From assembly GCF_046719735.1 (NCBI RefSeq), contig NZ_JAUTWQ010000005.1, positions 46,493 through 110,492 on the forward strand: a stretch of DNA of 64,000 nucleotides, read 5' to 3'. Each line of letters opens with the position of its first letter. Position 1 is the stretch's first letter. The position numbers and the translations under genes are program-made. This stretch comes from Halobacillus_B rhizosphaerae. Its GTDB lineage: Bacteria; Bacillota; Bacilli; Bacillales; Halobacillaceae. Shown piece by piece: positions 9,521-18,302 of the stretch. Below the pieces are notes generated by a model. The model worked only from the letters and a program-made list of their open reading frames with translations, did no database searches and was not told the DNA's origin.

Positions 9521-9654
9521 AGAAGTACACCATTTCTTACATCTATACATCAAGATGATTGAAGTATGAACCTAAAGGGTAAGGATAAAAAATAGCGATG
9601 TTAAGGGTGAACAATCCCTTCCCCCTGATTACATGACAGAAGGGAGCGAGAATT

Positions 9655-10359
9655 ATGGAAATAGAACGGATAAATGAAAACACCGTTAAATTTTATGTTT
9701 CTTATCAAGATGTCGAACAAAGAGGTTTCGACCGAGAAGAAATTTGGTATAATCGTGAACGAAGCGAGCAGCTTTTCTGGGAAATGATGGATGAAGTTAA
9801 CGATCAAGAGAATTTTCAGGCAGATGGTCCTCTATGGATTCAAGTTCAGGCAATGGACAAAGGTTTAGAAGTGATCGTAACAAAGGCACAAGTTTCTCAA
9901 GATGGTCAAAAGTTGGAGCTGCCGGATGAAGACGGTAAAGCCATTGACGTACCAGTTGACGAGAAGCTCGAATCGCTGCTTGATAATAAATTCAGCCATA
10001 CAGAAACTAATGAGGAACAAGATGATGATGAAGAGTGGGATGACGACGACAAACCATTTGAACCGTTAAACTTTACTTTGAGATTTAATGAGTTTGAAGA
10101 TGTTATTCAATTGAGTCATTATATCGCACCAAGTTATTCTGTAGATAATCGTCTATTTCATTTTGAAGGCCACTACTATTTATATATTCAATTTAATGAT
10201 GAAAATATGAGTGATGATGAGCAAGAAAATATTTTAAGCCAGATTATGGAGTATGGTCTTGAATCCACATTAACCATATACAGACTGCAAGAGTATGGGG
10301 TATCTATCTTTAGTGAAGATGCTTTAAAGCAAGTAAAACAGTATTTCCCGATTCAATAA
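9655..10359 (+). CDS. mecA: ClpC adaptor protein MecA
   Basis: 234 residues. MecA delivers substrates such as ComK to ClpCP and activates ClpC. The N-terminal substrate-binding domain opens with MEIERINENTVKFYVSY and contains the family REEIWYNRERSEQLFWEMM stretch. An acidic linker (residues about 115-135, EEQDDDEEWDDDDKP) precedes the C-terminal ClpC-binding domain (FEDVIQLS to YLYIQF). Single gene with its own terminator. Together with spx and yjbH it puts three regulated-proteolysis players in one locus. Confidence 0.95.
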   Translation: MEIERINENTVKFYVSYQDVEQRGFDREEIWYNRERSEQLFWEMMDEVNDQENFQADGPLWIQVQAMDKGLEVIVTKAQVSQDGQKLELPDEDGKAIDVPVDEKLESLLDNKFSHTETNEEQDDDEEWDDDDKPFEPLNFTLRFNEFEDVIQLSHYIAPSYSVDNRLFHFEGHYYLYIQFNDENMSDDEQENILSQIMEYGLESTLTIYRLQEYGVSIFSEDALKQVKQYFPIQ

Positions 10360-10366
10360 TAGATAG

Positions 10367-10397
10367 AAAGCACACGAATATAGTGTGCTTTTTTTTG
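10367..10397 (+). terminator. mecA terminator
   Basis: AAAGCACAC / GTGTGCTTT 9-bp stem, 7-nt loop, T8. Confidence 0.9.
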
Positions 10398-10453
10398 TTT
10401 TTTTAGAGGGTTTTCATTTATCGTGGAGAATAATATCGAAAGGAGGTGGAGGA

Positions 10454-11596
10454 ATGTTTTATGCTCTTAACCAAAATGGCAAAAGGTGTTCGCTTTATCA
10501 TTTACCTAAATCCCATTTGGAAAAGTTGAAATTAGAAGAGTTTCACTGCCCAGTGTGTAAGGAAGCCGTACATATAAGGTCAGGGCCGAAAGTTACAGCG
10601 CATTTTGCTCACTATGCGAAGAGCGACTGTGAGACATTGACTGGTGGGGAAGGAGTCTATCATGAATCAGGGAAGTGGCTGCTTTATCAGTGGCTGAATA
10701 GTCAGAATTACTCTGTACATTTAGAGCATTACATTTCAAGTATTAATCAGAGGCCGGATATATGGCTGTCTTATAAACAACGGAAGATTGCTATTGAATT
10801 TCAGTGTTCTAGAGTTCCTATCAAAGTGATTGAAAGTCGCACTAGAGCTTATCAGAAACATGGAATCTTTCCGTTTTGGATTATCGGGTGCAACCAATTT
10901 GAGCGTCAAGGGCGGCAAGGATTTAAATGGAATCAATTCTTACAGTCTTTTCTCTACAAATTTCATGATTCTTTACACCTTTTTTTCTTCGATGTTCACT
11001 CTCAACGGTTTATTATTTGTCACTCCATACAAACACTCTCCAATCGCAAAGCTTTTCATCACCCTTTTATTATTTCCCTTTCAGAGCTATCTTTTCCACA
11101 ACTCTTTACCCCCCGTGCAAATTCTACGTATTCCTTATTTCAAAGATGGGAAAGACTAATGTATACCTATCGAACGACCCCTCAAAATTCTCTGCATCAG
11201 AAAGAACACCAATTTCGCCAGTATTTATACTTAAAGGGGATTTACTCCTCGTTAATTCCAGCCGTATGCTTTCTCCCTGTAAGAGGTCAATCACTGCTGG
11301 ATATTCAGCCCTATATGTGGCAGACACGACTATTACTGGATCATTTCCATGAGAAGTCAATTGGGGATAGAGGTAGATTTCCTCAAAACCGAGTAAAAGG
11401 TTTGACAGGATTTACTTTGAATCCTATTCAGGAGTATGAACAACTGTTAAGTCAATTAGGATTTCTTGAGCTGAATTCTCAAGGGGGATGGGTAAAGAAA
11501 AAGGAATTAATTTTCCCGAAACATATCGATGAAGCTCTAAAAGATGATAAAAATATACTAAAATTATTAAAAAATAACAAAAATTATAACAATTAG
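10454..11596 (+). CDS. coiA: Competence protein CoiA, nuclease-like
   Basis: 380 residues. CoiA acts during transformation after DNA uptake. The N-terminal domain has a Cys pair (Cys32-P-V-Cys35) in a zinc-ribbon-like setting. The central domain shows a PD-(D/E)xK-type nuclease core: Pro101-Asp102, then Glu115-x-Gln117 in IAIEFQCSR. ATG 10454 follows a strong AAAGGAGGTGGAGG; a longer in-frame extension to 10385 runs through the mecA terminator and is rejected. Position between mecA and pepF matches B. subtilis. The C-terminus ends in a Lys/Asn-rich tail. Confidence 0.88.
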   Translation: MFYALNQNGKRCSLYHLPKSHLEKLKLEEFHCPVCKEAVHIRSGPKVTAHFAHYAKSDCETLTGGEGVYHESGKWLLYQWLNSQNYSVHLEHYISSINQRPDIWLSYKQRKIAIEFQCSRVPIKVIESRTRAYQKHGIFPFWIIGCNQFERQGRQGFKWNQFLQSFLYKFHDSLHLFFFDVHSQRFIICHSIQTLSNRKAFHHPFIISLSELSFPQLFTPRANSTYSLFQRWERLMYTYRTTPQNSLHQKEHQFRQYLYLKGIYSSLIPAVCFLPVRGQSLLDIQPYMWQTRLLLDHFHEKSIGDRGRFPQNRVKGLTGFTLNPIQEYEQLLSQLGFLELNSQGGWVKKKELIFPKHIDEALKDDKNILKLLKNNKNYNN

Positions 11597-11659
11597 GAAG
11601 GGATTCAGCTGAAAATCGAGAAATCTTTAGGGTGACGAATTTTAGAAGGAGGATGTTCA

Positions 11660-13465
11660 ATGGCATCTACGAAACAATTACCAAAAAGAGAAGAGGTTCC
11701 TGTAGAAAGGACCTGGAAATTAGAAAACATATTTGAAACAGATGAGAAGTGGTACGAAGAATTAGAAAGTATTAAAAAAATGCTCCCTGAGATAAAAGAA
11801 TTCAAGGATAGTCTAGGTGAATCGGCAGAGAATTTATATAATCTTCTCTCCTTTCAAGATAAAATTTCTAATAAGATCGGTCGATTATTTGTATACGCCC
11901 ATATGCGTTATGATCAGGATACTACCAATTCTCACTATCAGGAGATGAATGCTAAGGCTGAGAACCTGTATACAAAAGTCGCCTCGGAGATGAGTTTTAT
12001 CATTCCCGAAATTCTCTCGCTGCCTGAGAACACAATCAAAGAATTTCTTGAAGAATATGAGCCGCTTCAGCTGTATGAGCACACTCTGAATGAAATTACT
12101 CGTCAGCGTGCCCATGTGTTGAGTGAAAAGGAAGAGAAACTGCTCGCTGGATTTTCTGAAATTGGAGCTAACCCATCTCAAACGTACGGAGCTCTAAATA
12201 ATGCTGATTTAACTTTCCCGTCCATAAAGAATGAAGATGGCGAAGAAGTGGATCTGACCCATGGCCGTTATATCGGCTTCTTAAAGTCTGAAGATCGTCA
12301 AGTTAGGAAATCGGCCTTTGACGCCATGTACGATACATTTGGCTCTTTCAAAAATACATTTGCTTCTACATTAGGCGGAAATGTGAAAAAAAATAACTTT
12401 AATGCTCATGTTAAAAAATATGATAGAGCTAGACAGGCGAAGCTGGATAACAACAATATTCCGGAAACCGTTTATGATAACCTTATCGAGGCGGTTAATG
12501 AGAGGCTTCCGCTGCTTAACCGCTATGTAGAACTTAGAAAGAAAGTTCTAGGACTTGATGAGCTGCACATGTACGATCTCTATACTCCGCTCGTCAAAGA
12601 TGCGGAGCTTGAGGTTACTTACGATGAAGCGAAGAGTTTAGTTCTCAAGGGGCTTGCTCCTTTAGGGAAGGAATACCTCTCCATCATAGAAGAAGGCTTT
12701 GAGAATCGTTGGATTGATGTGGAAGAGAATAAAGGGAAGCGGAGTGGTGCATATTCTTCCGGGCACTACGGCACCAATCCATTTATACTGATGAACTGGC
12801 AGGATAATGTAAATAATTTGTTTACATTAGCACATGAGCTCGGTCATTCCCTTCATAGCTATTATACGCACAAGAACCAGCCGTATCGCTATGGCAATTA
12901 TTCTATCTTTGTAGCAGAGGTGGCATCGACCTGCAACGAGGCATTGTTAAATGATTATTTGCTGAAAAATACCAAAGAAGAAAAAGAAAAACTTTATTTG
13001 CTTAATAACTTCCTGGAAGGGTTTAGAGGTACAGTCTTCCGTCAAACCATGTTTGCAGAATTCGAGCACGAAATTCATATGCACGAACAAAATGGTGAAG
13101 CGCTGACTGCGGATAAGCTGACTGAGCTCTATTATGATTTGAATAAGAAATATTTTGGGGAGAATGTAGTGGTGGACGAGAAAATAGGCTGGGAGTGGGC
13201 ACGGATTCCTCACTTCTATATGGGATATTACGTCTATCAGTATTCCACGGGCTATGCTGCTGCGACTGCTCTTGCTGATCAAATACTGACGGAAGGCGAC
13301 CAGGCTGTTGAACGTTATAAAGGCTTTCTAAAGGCAGGAAGCAGCGATTACCCAATAGAAGTACTTAAGGCTGCCGGAGTGGACATGACCTCAAAAGAGC
13401 CAATATTAGCAGCGCTGGATGTATTTGAAGAGAAATTAAATGAAATGGAAAAGCTTCTTAAATAA
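11660..13465 (+). CDS. pepF: Oligoendopeptidase F
   Basis: 601-residue M3-family zinc metallopeptidase that cleaves oligopeptides in the cytoplasm. The zinc motif His392-Glu-Leu-Gly-His396 is intact, with the third ligand Glu expected in the downstream FVAEVASTCNEAL helix. Family N-terminal helical domain is present. Strong AAGGAGGATG ribosome site and ATG 11660. It fits functionally with the Opp importer in the same region, which supplies oligopeptides. Confidence 0.95.
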   Translation: MASTKQLPKREEVPVERTWKLENIFETDEKWYEELESIKKMLPEIKEFKDSLGESAENLYNLLSFQDKISNKIGRLFVYAHMRYDQDTTNSHYQEMNAKAENLYTKVASEMSFIIPEILSLPENTIKEFLEEYEPLQLYEHTLNEITRQRAHVLSEKEEKLLAGFSEIGANPSQTYGALNNADLTFPSIKNEDGEEVDLTHGRYIGFLKSEDRQVRKSAFDAMYDTFGSFKNTFASTLGGNVKKNNFNAHVKKYDRARQAKLDNNNIPETVYDNLIEAVNERLPLLNRYVELRKKVLGLDELHMYDLYTPLVKDAELEVTYDEAKSLVLKGLAPLGKEYLSIIEEGFENRWIDVEENKGKRSGAYSSGHYGTNPFILMNWQDNVNNLFTLAHELGHSLHSYYTHKNQPYRYGNYSIFVAEVASTCNEALLNDYLLKNTKEEKEKLYLLNNFLEGFRGTVFRQTMFAEFEHEIHMHEQNGEALTADKLTELYYDLNKKYFGENVVVDEKIGWEWARIPHFYMGYYVYQYSTGYAAATALADQILTEGDQAVERYKGFLKAGSSDYPIEVLKAAGVDMTSKEPILAALDVFEEKLNEMEKLLK

Positions 13466-13495
13466 ATTAGGCACACTAAGAAAAAGAATACAAAG

Positions 13496-13542
13496 GAGAA
13501 AACCCGAACCGTTGATATATCCATTGGTTCGGGTTTTCTCTA
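13496..13542 (+). terminator. pepF terminator
   Basis: 15-bp perfect stem GAGAAAACCCGAACC / GGTTCGGGTTTTCTC with a 15-nt loop. The AACCCGAACC core recurs at three other terminators in the window. Confidence 0.85.
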
Positions 13543-13592
13543 ATGGCGTCCATGATTTCTCCAGTTTTGTAGTCCGCGGACATAGCCGGAGT

Positions 13593-13772
13593 CTATTTTA
13601 TGAAACCTTTAAAGCTTTTTTTGTGAGACATCAAGGAAATAAGTAAGTATAGGGCAGCGAACAGCAGAGGAGAAGTCAAATAAAGAGGAAACAGTCTCAT
13701 CAGGGCTAGGATGTGCAGCATTACTAAAAAGAGAATGACTACAATCCCAGTGAAGATTGTCCAACGCTTCAT
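13593..13772 (-). CDS. Small two-helix membrane protein, unknown
   Basis: 59 residues with two hydrophobic segments (residues about 6-28 and 31-48) and a basic tail (HKKSFKGFIK). The ATG at 13772 has AAAGGGGGA at the right distance; a longer frame upstream has no such site. It lies downstream of yjbH on the same strand, beyond a strong terminator. I do not recognise the family. B. subtilis also has a small gene between pepF and yjbH, but homology was not established. Confidence 0.6.
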   Translation of the reverse strand: MKRWTIFTGIVVILFLVMLHILALMRLFPLYLTSPLLFAALYLLISLMSHKKSFKGFIK

Positions 13773-13825
13773 AAAATTCCCCCTTTGGTTCATACTTATG
13801 AACTCAGGACAAAAATAGAACAATT

Positions 13826-13853
13826 AAAAGCCTCCCATTATGGGAGGCTTTTA
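13826..13853 (-). terminator. yjbH-yjbI terminator
   Basis: AAAAGCCTCCCAT / ATGGGAGGCTTTT, 12-13-bp stem with a tiny loop. The stem overlaps the yjbH stop codon, and the flank is T-rich on the minus strand. Confidence 0.88.
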
Positions 13854-14735
13854 TCCGATATATTCCCAGAAAGCCCCATGTTTTACGGGGACTTCTCTGA
13901 CTTTTTGCTTCAGTACTAGTTTTTTCATTTCTTTTTTAGCCTGCTGCTCGCTCCAGTCGTACACAACTGCGATTTCTTTGTTAGCTACAAATCGGTAGTG
14001 CATTAAGAAATCTTCCAGCTCGGGTTTTACAGAAGGTTTAGGTTCCTTTTGGAGCATTTCCTGTAAAACTTTCACGTAAACTTCGTATGAATAAATTCCA
14101 GTGATCTTCAGACCTGCATCTTCTTCATATTCATTGAAAATAACTAAAGTTGGAGTAGTCTCTACTTCCATTTCATGAGTGAGTTTCAAATCGCACTGCA
14201 ATGCTCGCTTAGCAGCTTCAGAGTGCAGATCTTTTTTAAATTCATGGACATCTAGTTTGCTTTTGTTCGCACATTCGATTAAAATCTCTTCCTCAGAAAT
14301 ATTCTTCTTCTCCAAAAATACGTATTCCTGTACTTTTCTTAAGAATCGCATTCCTGCTTTTTTGCCTTGCAGTTCTGCTGCTTTCACAGCTAGTGACGTA
14401 GCCAGCGGGGAAGAAATGGGGTTCTCCAGCCAGACATCCCCATCACAGCACATTCCCGTTCGTGTTGCTGTGTTGTCCCATACTTTTTTCAGCTGCTCAG
14501 GCTTCTCAACTTTATTCTGCTGCAATGAAGCCAGCTTTCCGCTAATAATCGGCCGAAGTGTAAAAAATCGGCCATATTCGATAGTGAGCTTTTTCAGAAA
14601 GGGTTCAAGAGACCAGCATTCGGGACAAAGTGGATCAATAAATACATAAATTTCAATAGGGCGTTTTAATAAATCAAAAAATCCGCTCGCTGTCCCTTTG
14701 GTTTCGTCCTTACTGTTGAGGCTTTTCCAACTCAC
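13851..14735 (-). CDS. yjbH: ClpXP adaptor for Spx, YjbH/SpxH
   Basis: 294 residues, DsbA/thioredoxin-like fold with Cys37-Pro-Glu-Cys40 in YVFIDPLCPECWSLEP. YjbH presents Spx (8234-8629) to ClpXP and aggregates in stress, which stabilises Spx. The C-terminal third (from about residue 225) is the YjbH-specific region. Start is GTG at 14735 behind GAAAGGAG; it overlaps the yjbI stop (ATGTGA), so the pair is translationally coupled. Confidence 0.93.
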   Translation of the reverse strand: MSWKSLNSKDETKGTASGFFDLLKRPIEIYVFIDPLCPECWSLEPFLKKLTIEYGRFFTLRPIISGKLASLQQNKVEKPEQLKKVWDNTATRTGMCCDGDVWLENPISSPLATSLAVKAAELQGKKAGMRFLRKVQEYVFLEKKNISEEEILIECANKSKLDVHEFKKDLHSEAAKRALQCDLKLTHEMEVETTPTLVIFNEYEEDAGLKITGIYSYEVYVKVLQEMLQKEPKPSVKPELEDFLMHYRFVANKEIAVVYDWSEQQAKKEMKKLVLKQKVREVPVKHGAFWEYIG

Positions 14736-15133
14736 ATCGATTCTCCTTTCTCTTCTTCGGGTGTGTTCATCATGTGGTTTGCGGTCATAGTTAAACGTTC
14801 AAAAATAGCAGTAAAATACGGCTCCTCGATTTCTGTTTCAATAAGAGCCGCTTCCATACATGCAAGCCAAGCATCTCTTCGTGCCGGGGTTATTTTAAAA
14901 GGGAGGTGCCTGGCTCTTAACATAGGGTGTCCATGTTCTTCTATATAGAGCGCTGGTCCGCCGAAAAATTGAGTTAGGAACTGCTTCTGTTTCCTGGCGG
15001 TTTCCGTTAAATCTTCCGGAAAAATCGGAATTAGATCTGCATGCTTGCTGACTCGCTGATAAAAAGCTTCGACCAGCTCACTGATTTTCTCAGGTCCAAT
15101 CGCTTCATAAATTGTATTAGGCTGATTTCGCAT
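14732..15133 (-). CDS. yjbI: Group II truncated hemoglobin YjbI
   Basis: 133 residues, 2-on-2 globin fold. Proximal haem ligand His76 lies in RARHLPFK, the B-helix FY pair in VEAFYQRV, and the group II Trp in RDAWLACM. Roles proposed for the family are oxygen, NO or peroxide handling. Promoter-proximal to yjbH, as in B. subtilis, which ties it to the Spx thiol-stress locus. Confidence 0.93.
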   Translation of the reverse strand: MRNQPNTIYEAIGPEKISELVEAFYQRVSKHADLIPIFPEDLTETARKQKQFLTQFFGGPALYIEEHGHPMLRARHLPFKITPARRDAWLACMEAALIETEIEEPYFTAIFERLTMTANHMMNTPEEEKGESM

Positions 15134-15186
15134 AAGATCCCTTCCTGTCTTTAACTAATTTTAGCAACGACCAAGGGTTCCGGCAA

Positions 15187-15768
15187 CTATTCTGATTGAA
15201 GCTTTGCCTGGTAAAACCTCTTAATCTTATTGTCAGTCTCTCGTTTTGGAATATTCAGTTCTTCTAAAAGCTGCTTTATAACCTGTTGTCCTTGTTGAAC
15301 AGAAGCTGCTTCAATTTCCAATTCATAGTCTTCACGGCCATAATACAAGCTATGGTCCAGTACGACTGTAGTCCCTTGATATTCCATTTCTTTTCTTCTT
15401 GTTGTAAGGGATCCTAAATAGATTAAGTCTTTGCTTTTGACACCAAGCCCCTTCAACTGCTGGACAATATCTGGTTTATCAACGGGTTTGTTCTGAATCC
15501 ATAAATTAGCTTCTTCAGCTGTTAAGGATGCATGTGTTTCCAGTAATCCTTCTGAATGAGGCTGCTTTAAAGTCAAAGTCCATTGGTTATCTTTTTTTCT
15601 AATTCTAAGAGCGGATCCCTGAGCTCTTAATTGAAGGTTTTTCGTTTCAAAGTAATAATTGGTTTGTTCAATAAGTTCGACAGTATCAAAGGAAAGACGG
15701 TTTGATAACCGAGTAAATTCTTCCTCAGTAAGTAAGTTTTTAAATTCAATTTCTATTTCTTGGCTCAA
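15187..15768 (-). CDS. yjbK: CYTH domain protein YjbK
   Basis: 193 residues. CYTH / triphosphate tunnel fold signature ExExK is at the N-terminus (EIEIEFK), followed by basic and acidic tunnel strands (LRIRKKD, WTLTLKQP, VVLDHSLYYGREDYELEIE). Such enzymes hydrolyse inorganic triphosphate or act on nucleotides; substrate not assignable. Start is TTG at 15768, ten nt after AAGGAGG, and MSQEIEIEFK is the family N-terminus. Divergent from relQ, a (p)ppGpp synthetase, as in B. subtilis. Confidence 0.88.
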   Translation of the reverse strand: MSQEIEIEFKNLLTEEEFTRLSNRLSFDTVELIEQTNYYFETKNLQLRAQGSALRIRKKDNQWTLTLKQPHSEGLLETHASLTAEEANLWIQNKPVDKPDIVQQLKGLGVKSKDLIYLGSLTTRRKEMEYQGTTVVLDHSLYYGREDYELEIEAASVQQGQQVIKQLLEELNIPKRETDNKIKRFYQAKLQSE

Positions 15769-15935
15769 AGGGGAGGACCTCCTTATTATTATGATTTATT
15801 TTTAGGCATAAATGCAAAGATTAGCTAATTCTGCCATTGATATTTCTGCTAGGTCTTAACTTTATGATACAATGAATATGAGTCAAAACGCACATATTTA
15901 CTATATAGATTGGATACATAAAGGTGGTGCGCGGC

Positions 15936-16571
15936 ATGAATTGGGACACATTTATTGCACCCTATGCACAAGTAGTGGATGAATTAAAGGTTAAACTAAA
16001 AGGAATGCGTCAACAATTTGAATACGAGCGAGAGCAATCGCCGATTGAATTTGTCACCGGGCGGGTAAAGCCTAAATCAAGCATTATTGAAAAAGCAAGA
16101 AGGAAAGCCATTAATCCTGAACAGCTAGAACAGGAACTTCAGGATATAGCAGGCGTCCGTGTGGTTTGCCAGTTTGTAGATGACATTTATTCTGTTGTGG
16201 AGATGCTGAAGAATCGTCATGATTTTAAAATTGTAGAAGAAAAAGACTATATCTCTGAAAAGAAAGACAGCGGGTATCGATCATTCCACGTGATTATAGA
16301 ATACCCAGTCGAAACTATTCATGGGGAGAAGCTTGCGCTAGCAGAAATCCAAATAAGAACACTTGCTATGAATTTTTGGGCGACGAATGAGCATTCTTTA
16401 AATTATAAGTATGCAGGTAAAATCCCAGGTGAAATAAAATCTCGTTTGAAAAGGGCCGCTGAGGCAGCTTTTCAACTGGATGAAGAGATGTCTAAGATTA
16501 AGCACGAAATTCAAGAAGCTCAGAAAGCTTTCCGCAGAAAAGAAGAACTGAAAAAACAGATGAAGAAATAG
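15936..16571 (+). CDS. relQ: Small alarmone synthetase RelQ (YjbM)
   Basis: 211 residues, the exact length of the B. subtilis protein. It makes (p)ppGpp from GDP/GTP and ATP. RelA/SpoT synthetase motifs are seen: GRVKPKSSIIEKARRK, the catalytic RVVCQFVDDIYSV region, DSGYRSFHVIIEYP and AEIQIRTLAMNFWATNEH. A helical C-terminus ends in a Lys/Glu coiled coil. ATG 15936 is 6 nt from AAGGTGGTG. Likely operon relQ-nadK-yjbO with gaps of 20 nt and then an overlap. Confidence 0.95.
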   Translation: MNWDTFIAPYAQVVDELKVKLKGMRQQFEYEREQSPIEFVTGRVKPKSSIIEKARRKAINPEQLEQELQDIAGVRVVCQFVDDIYSVVEMLKNRHDFKIVEEKDYISEKKDSGYRSFHVIIEYPVETIHGEKLALAEIQIRTLAMNFWATNEHSLNYKYAGKIPGEIKSRLKRAAEAAFQLDEEMSKIKHEIQEAQKAFRRKEELKKQMKK

Positions 16572-16591
16572 AAGAGGAGTTGAAAAGCCCT

Positions 16592-17398
16592 ATGAAGTTC
16601 TCGATTTTGTCAAAAGGTGATCAAAAATCGAATGAAATCCGTTCTAAAATTAAAAATTATTTAACTGAATTTAAATTAGAATACAGCGAGGAAGAACCGG
16701 ATCTCGCCATTTCTGTGGGAGGGGACGGAACATTACTGGAGGCTTTTCATACTTACGTCCACAGACTTGACAAAACCGCATTTATTGGCATTCATACTGG
16801 TCACCTGGGATTTTATGCAGACTGGATGCCGGAAGAGCTGGAAAAACTTATTATTGAAATTGCCAAAACTCCTTTTCAAGTGGTGGAATATCCCCTTCTA
16901 GAAGTCATAATCAGACCTCAGGATGGGGCAGAAGAAGACAGCTATCTTGCTTTAAATGAATGCACCATTAAAACTTCTGAAGGATCAGTCGTATTTGACA
17001 TAGAGATAAAAGGGGACCACTTTGAGACCTTCCGCGGGGACGGTCTCTGTATTTCCACCCCTTCTGGAAGCACTGCCTATAATAAGGCATTGGGAGGAGC
17101 GATTCTTCACCCCTCATTAGAAGCGATCCAGATTGCAGAAATGGCATCTATTAATAACCGTGTGTTCCGAACAATTGGTTCACCTTTAATTCTGCCAAGC
17201 CATCACACCTGTTTGCTCAAACCATTAAATGACCGAAGCTTTCTCATAACAATTGATCACATTACGAGGACGTATAAGGATGTGAAATCGATTCAGTGCC
17301 GGGTATCTAGTGAGAAAGTCCGCTTTGCCAGGTTCCGTCCTTTTCCATTTTGGAAGAGAGTTCACGATTCGTTCGTTTCTGATGAGTACTCCCATTAA
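16592..17398 (+). CDS. nadK: NAD kinase
   Basis: 268 residues. Phosphorylates NAD to NADP. The GGDGT nucleotide motif is at residues 43-47, the NE/D motif in LALNECTIK, and GDGLCISTPSGSTAYNKALGG is the conserved core. ATG 16592 is chosen over TTG 16580, which abuts the GAGGAG site; the family length supports this. Ends in TAATG, sharing two bases with the next gene. Confidence 0.95.
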   Translation: MKFSILSKGDQKSNEIRSKIKNYLTEFKLEYSEEEPDLAISVGGDGTLLEAFHTYVHRLDKTAFIGIHTGHLGFYADWMPEELEKLIIEIAKTPFQVVEYPLLEVIIRPQDGAEEDSYLALNECTIKTSEGSVVFDIEIKGDHFETFRGDGLCISTPSGSTAYNKALGGAILHPSLEAIQIAEMASINNRVFRTIGSPLILPSHHTCLLKPLNDRSFLITIDHITRTYKDVKSIQCRVSSEKVRFARFRPFPFWKRVHDSFVSDEYSH

Positions 17399-18267
17399 TG
17401 CGGACCGAGAGACAATGGGTCATTCAAGAGCACAGCAATGGAATGGCGGTTAGAGAATTTCTGAAACAAGAAGCACGTTTTTCGCGCCAATTTTTCAAAA
17501 AGGTGAAGGAGTCCGGGGCTGTTTACTTAGACGGTAAGCAGGTTAGGCTTCATAAATCTTTAGAAACAGGTGGAAAGCTTAAGGTAATCTTTCCTGAAGA
17601 ACGAAGATCAGCCCGGATCCTTCCTGAAGATCTGCCGCTGTCAATAATTTATGAAGATGAGGATTTCATCGTAGTGAATAAACAAGCAGGGATAGCGGTA
17701 TCTCCAAGTGTACAGCATCCAAGTGGAACGATTGCTAATGGACTGGCTTATTATTACGATCAGCATAATATTTCTTCAGCGGTCCATATTGTTACCCGGC
17801 TTGATCGAGATACGAGCGGGTTAATGGTGGTTTCCAAGCATCAATACGGCCACGCCCTTTTGTCGGAGCACACCGATCTGAAACGTCAGTACGTGGCGCT
17901 TGCCGAAGGGATGTTCAGTGAAGAAAGTGGACGGATTAGTGCTCCGATTGGGAGAAAACGTGGTTCTATTATCGAACGGGAAGTTCAGCCTGAAGGAAGA
18001 CCTGCTGAAACGGATTATAGGATCATTCAAACCGGTAAAGACAGGACACTGGTTGAATTATCTTTATTGACGGGGAGGACCCATCAAATTCGTGTTCATA
18101 TGAGTCACATCGGTCATCCACTATTCGGAGATACCCTTTATGGAGGGAAACCTTCCCCCTGGTTAACGGGGCAGGCTCTCCATTGCTGCAGAGTGGATTT
18201 CAAACACCCTTTTACCAGCGAATTTCTTACCTTTTCTCTTCCGATTCCTGATAACTGGCAATACTAA
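17398..18267 (+). CDS. yjbO: RluA/RluD-family pseudouridine synthase YjbO
   Basis: 289 residues. S4-like RNA-binding N-terminus (FSRQFFKKVKESGAVYLDGK), then the PSI catalytic domain with HIVTRLDRDTSG, catalytic Asp136, and GRTHQIRVHMSHIGHPLFGD. It would isomerise uridines in rRNA or tRNA; target unknown. Starts inside the nadK stop (TAATG) without an evident ribosome site, so coupled translation is likely. Confidence 0.92.
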   Translation: MRTERQWVIQEHSNGMAVREFLKQEARFSRQFFKKVKESGAVYLDGKQVRLHKSLETGGKLKVIFPEERRSARILPEDLPLSIIYEDEDFIVVNKQAGIAVSPSVQHPSGTIANGLAYYYDQHNISSAVHIVTRLDRDTSGLMVVSKHQYGHALLSEHTDLKRQYVALAEGMFSEESGRISAPIGRKRGSIIEREVQPEGRPAETDYRIIQTGKDRTLVELSLLTGRTHQIRVHMSHIGHPLFGDTLYGGKPSPWLTGQALHCCRVDFKHPFTSEFLTFSLPIPDNWQY

Positions 18268-18302
18268 AAAACCAGCTTTTTCTAGAAAGGCTGGTTTTTT
18301 AG
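18265..18302. terminator. Bidirectional terminator between yjbO and prpE
   Basis: CTAAAAAACCAGC / GCTGGTTTTTTAG stem with A and T runs on both sides. It overlaps both convergent stop regions. Confidence 0.88.

Noticed and set aside
9357..9600. Manganese (yybP-ykoY) riboswitch ahead of the TerC gene
   Set aside because: No matching core sequence was seen on the minus strand.
10385..10453. Longer start for coiA
   Set aside because: It runs into the T tract of the mecA terminator; a strong ribosome site precedes 10454.
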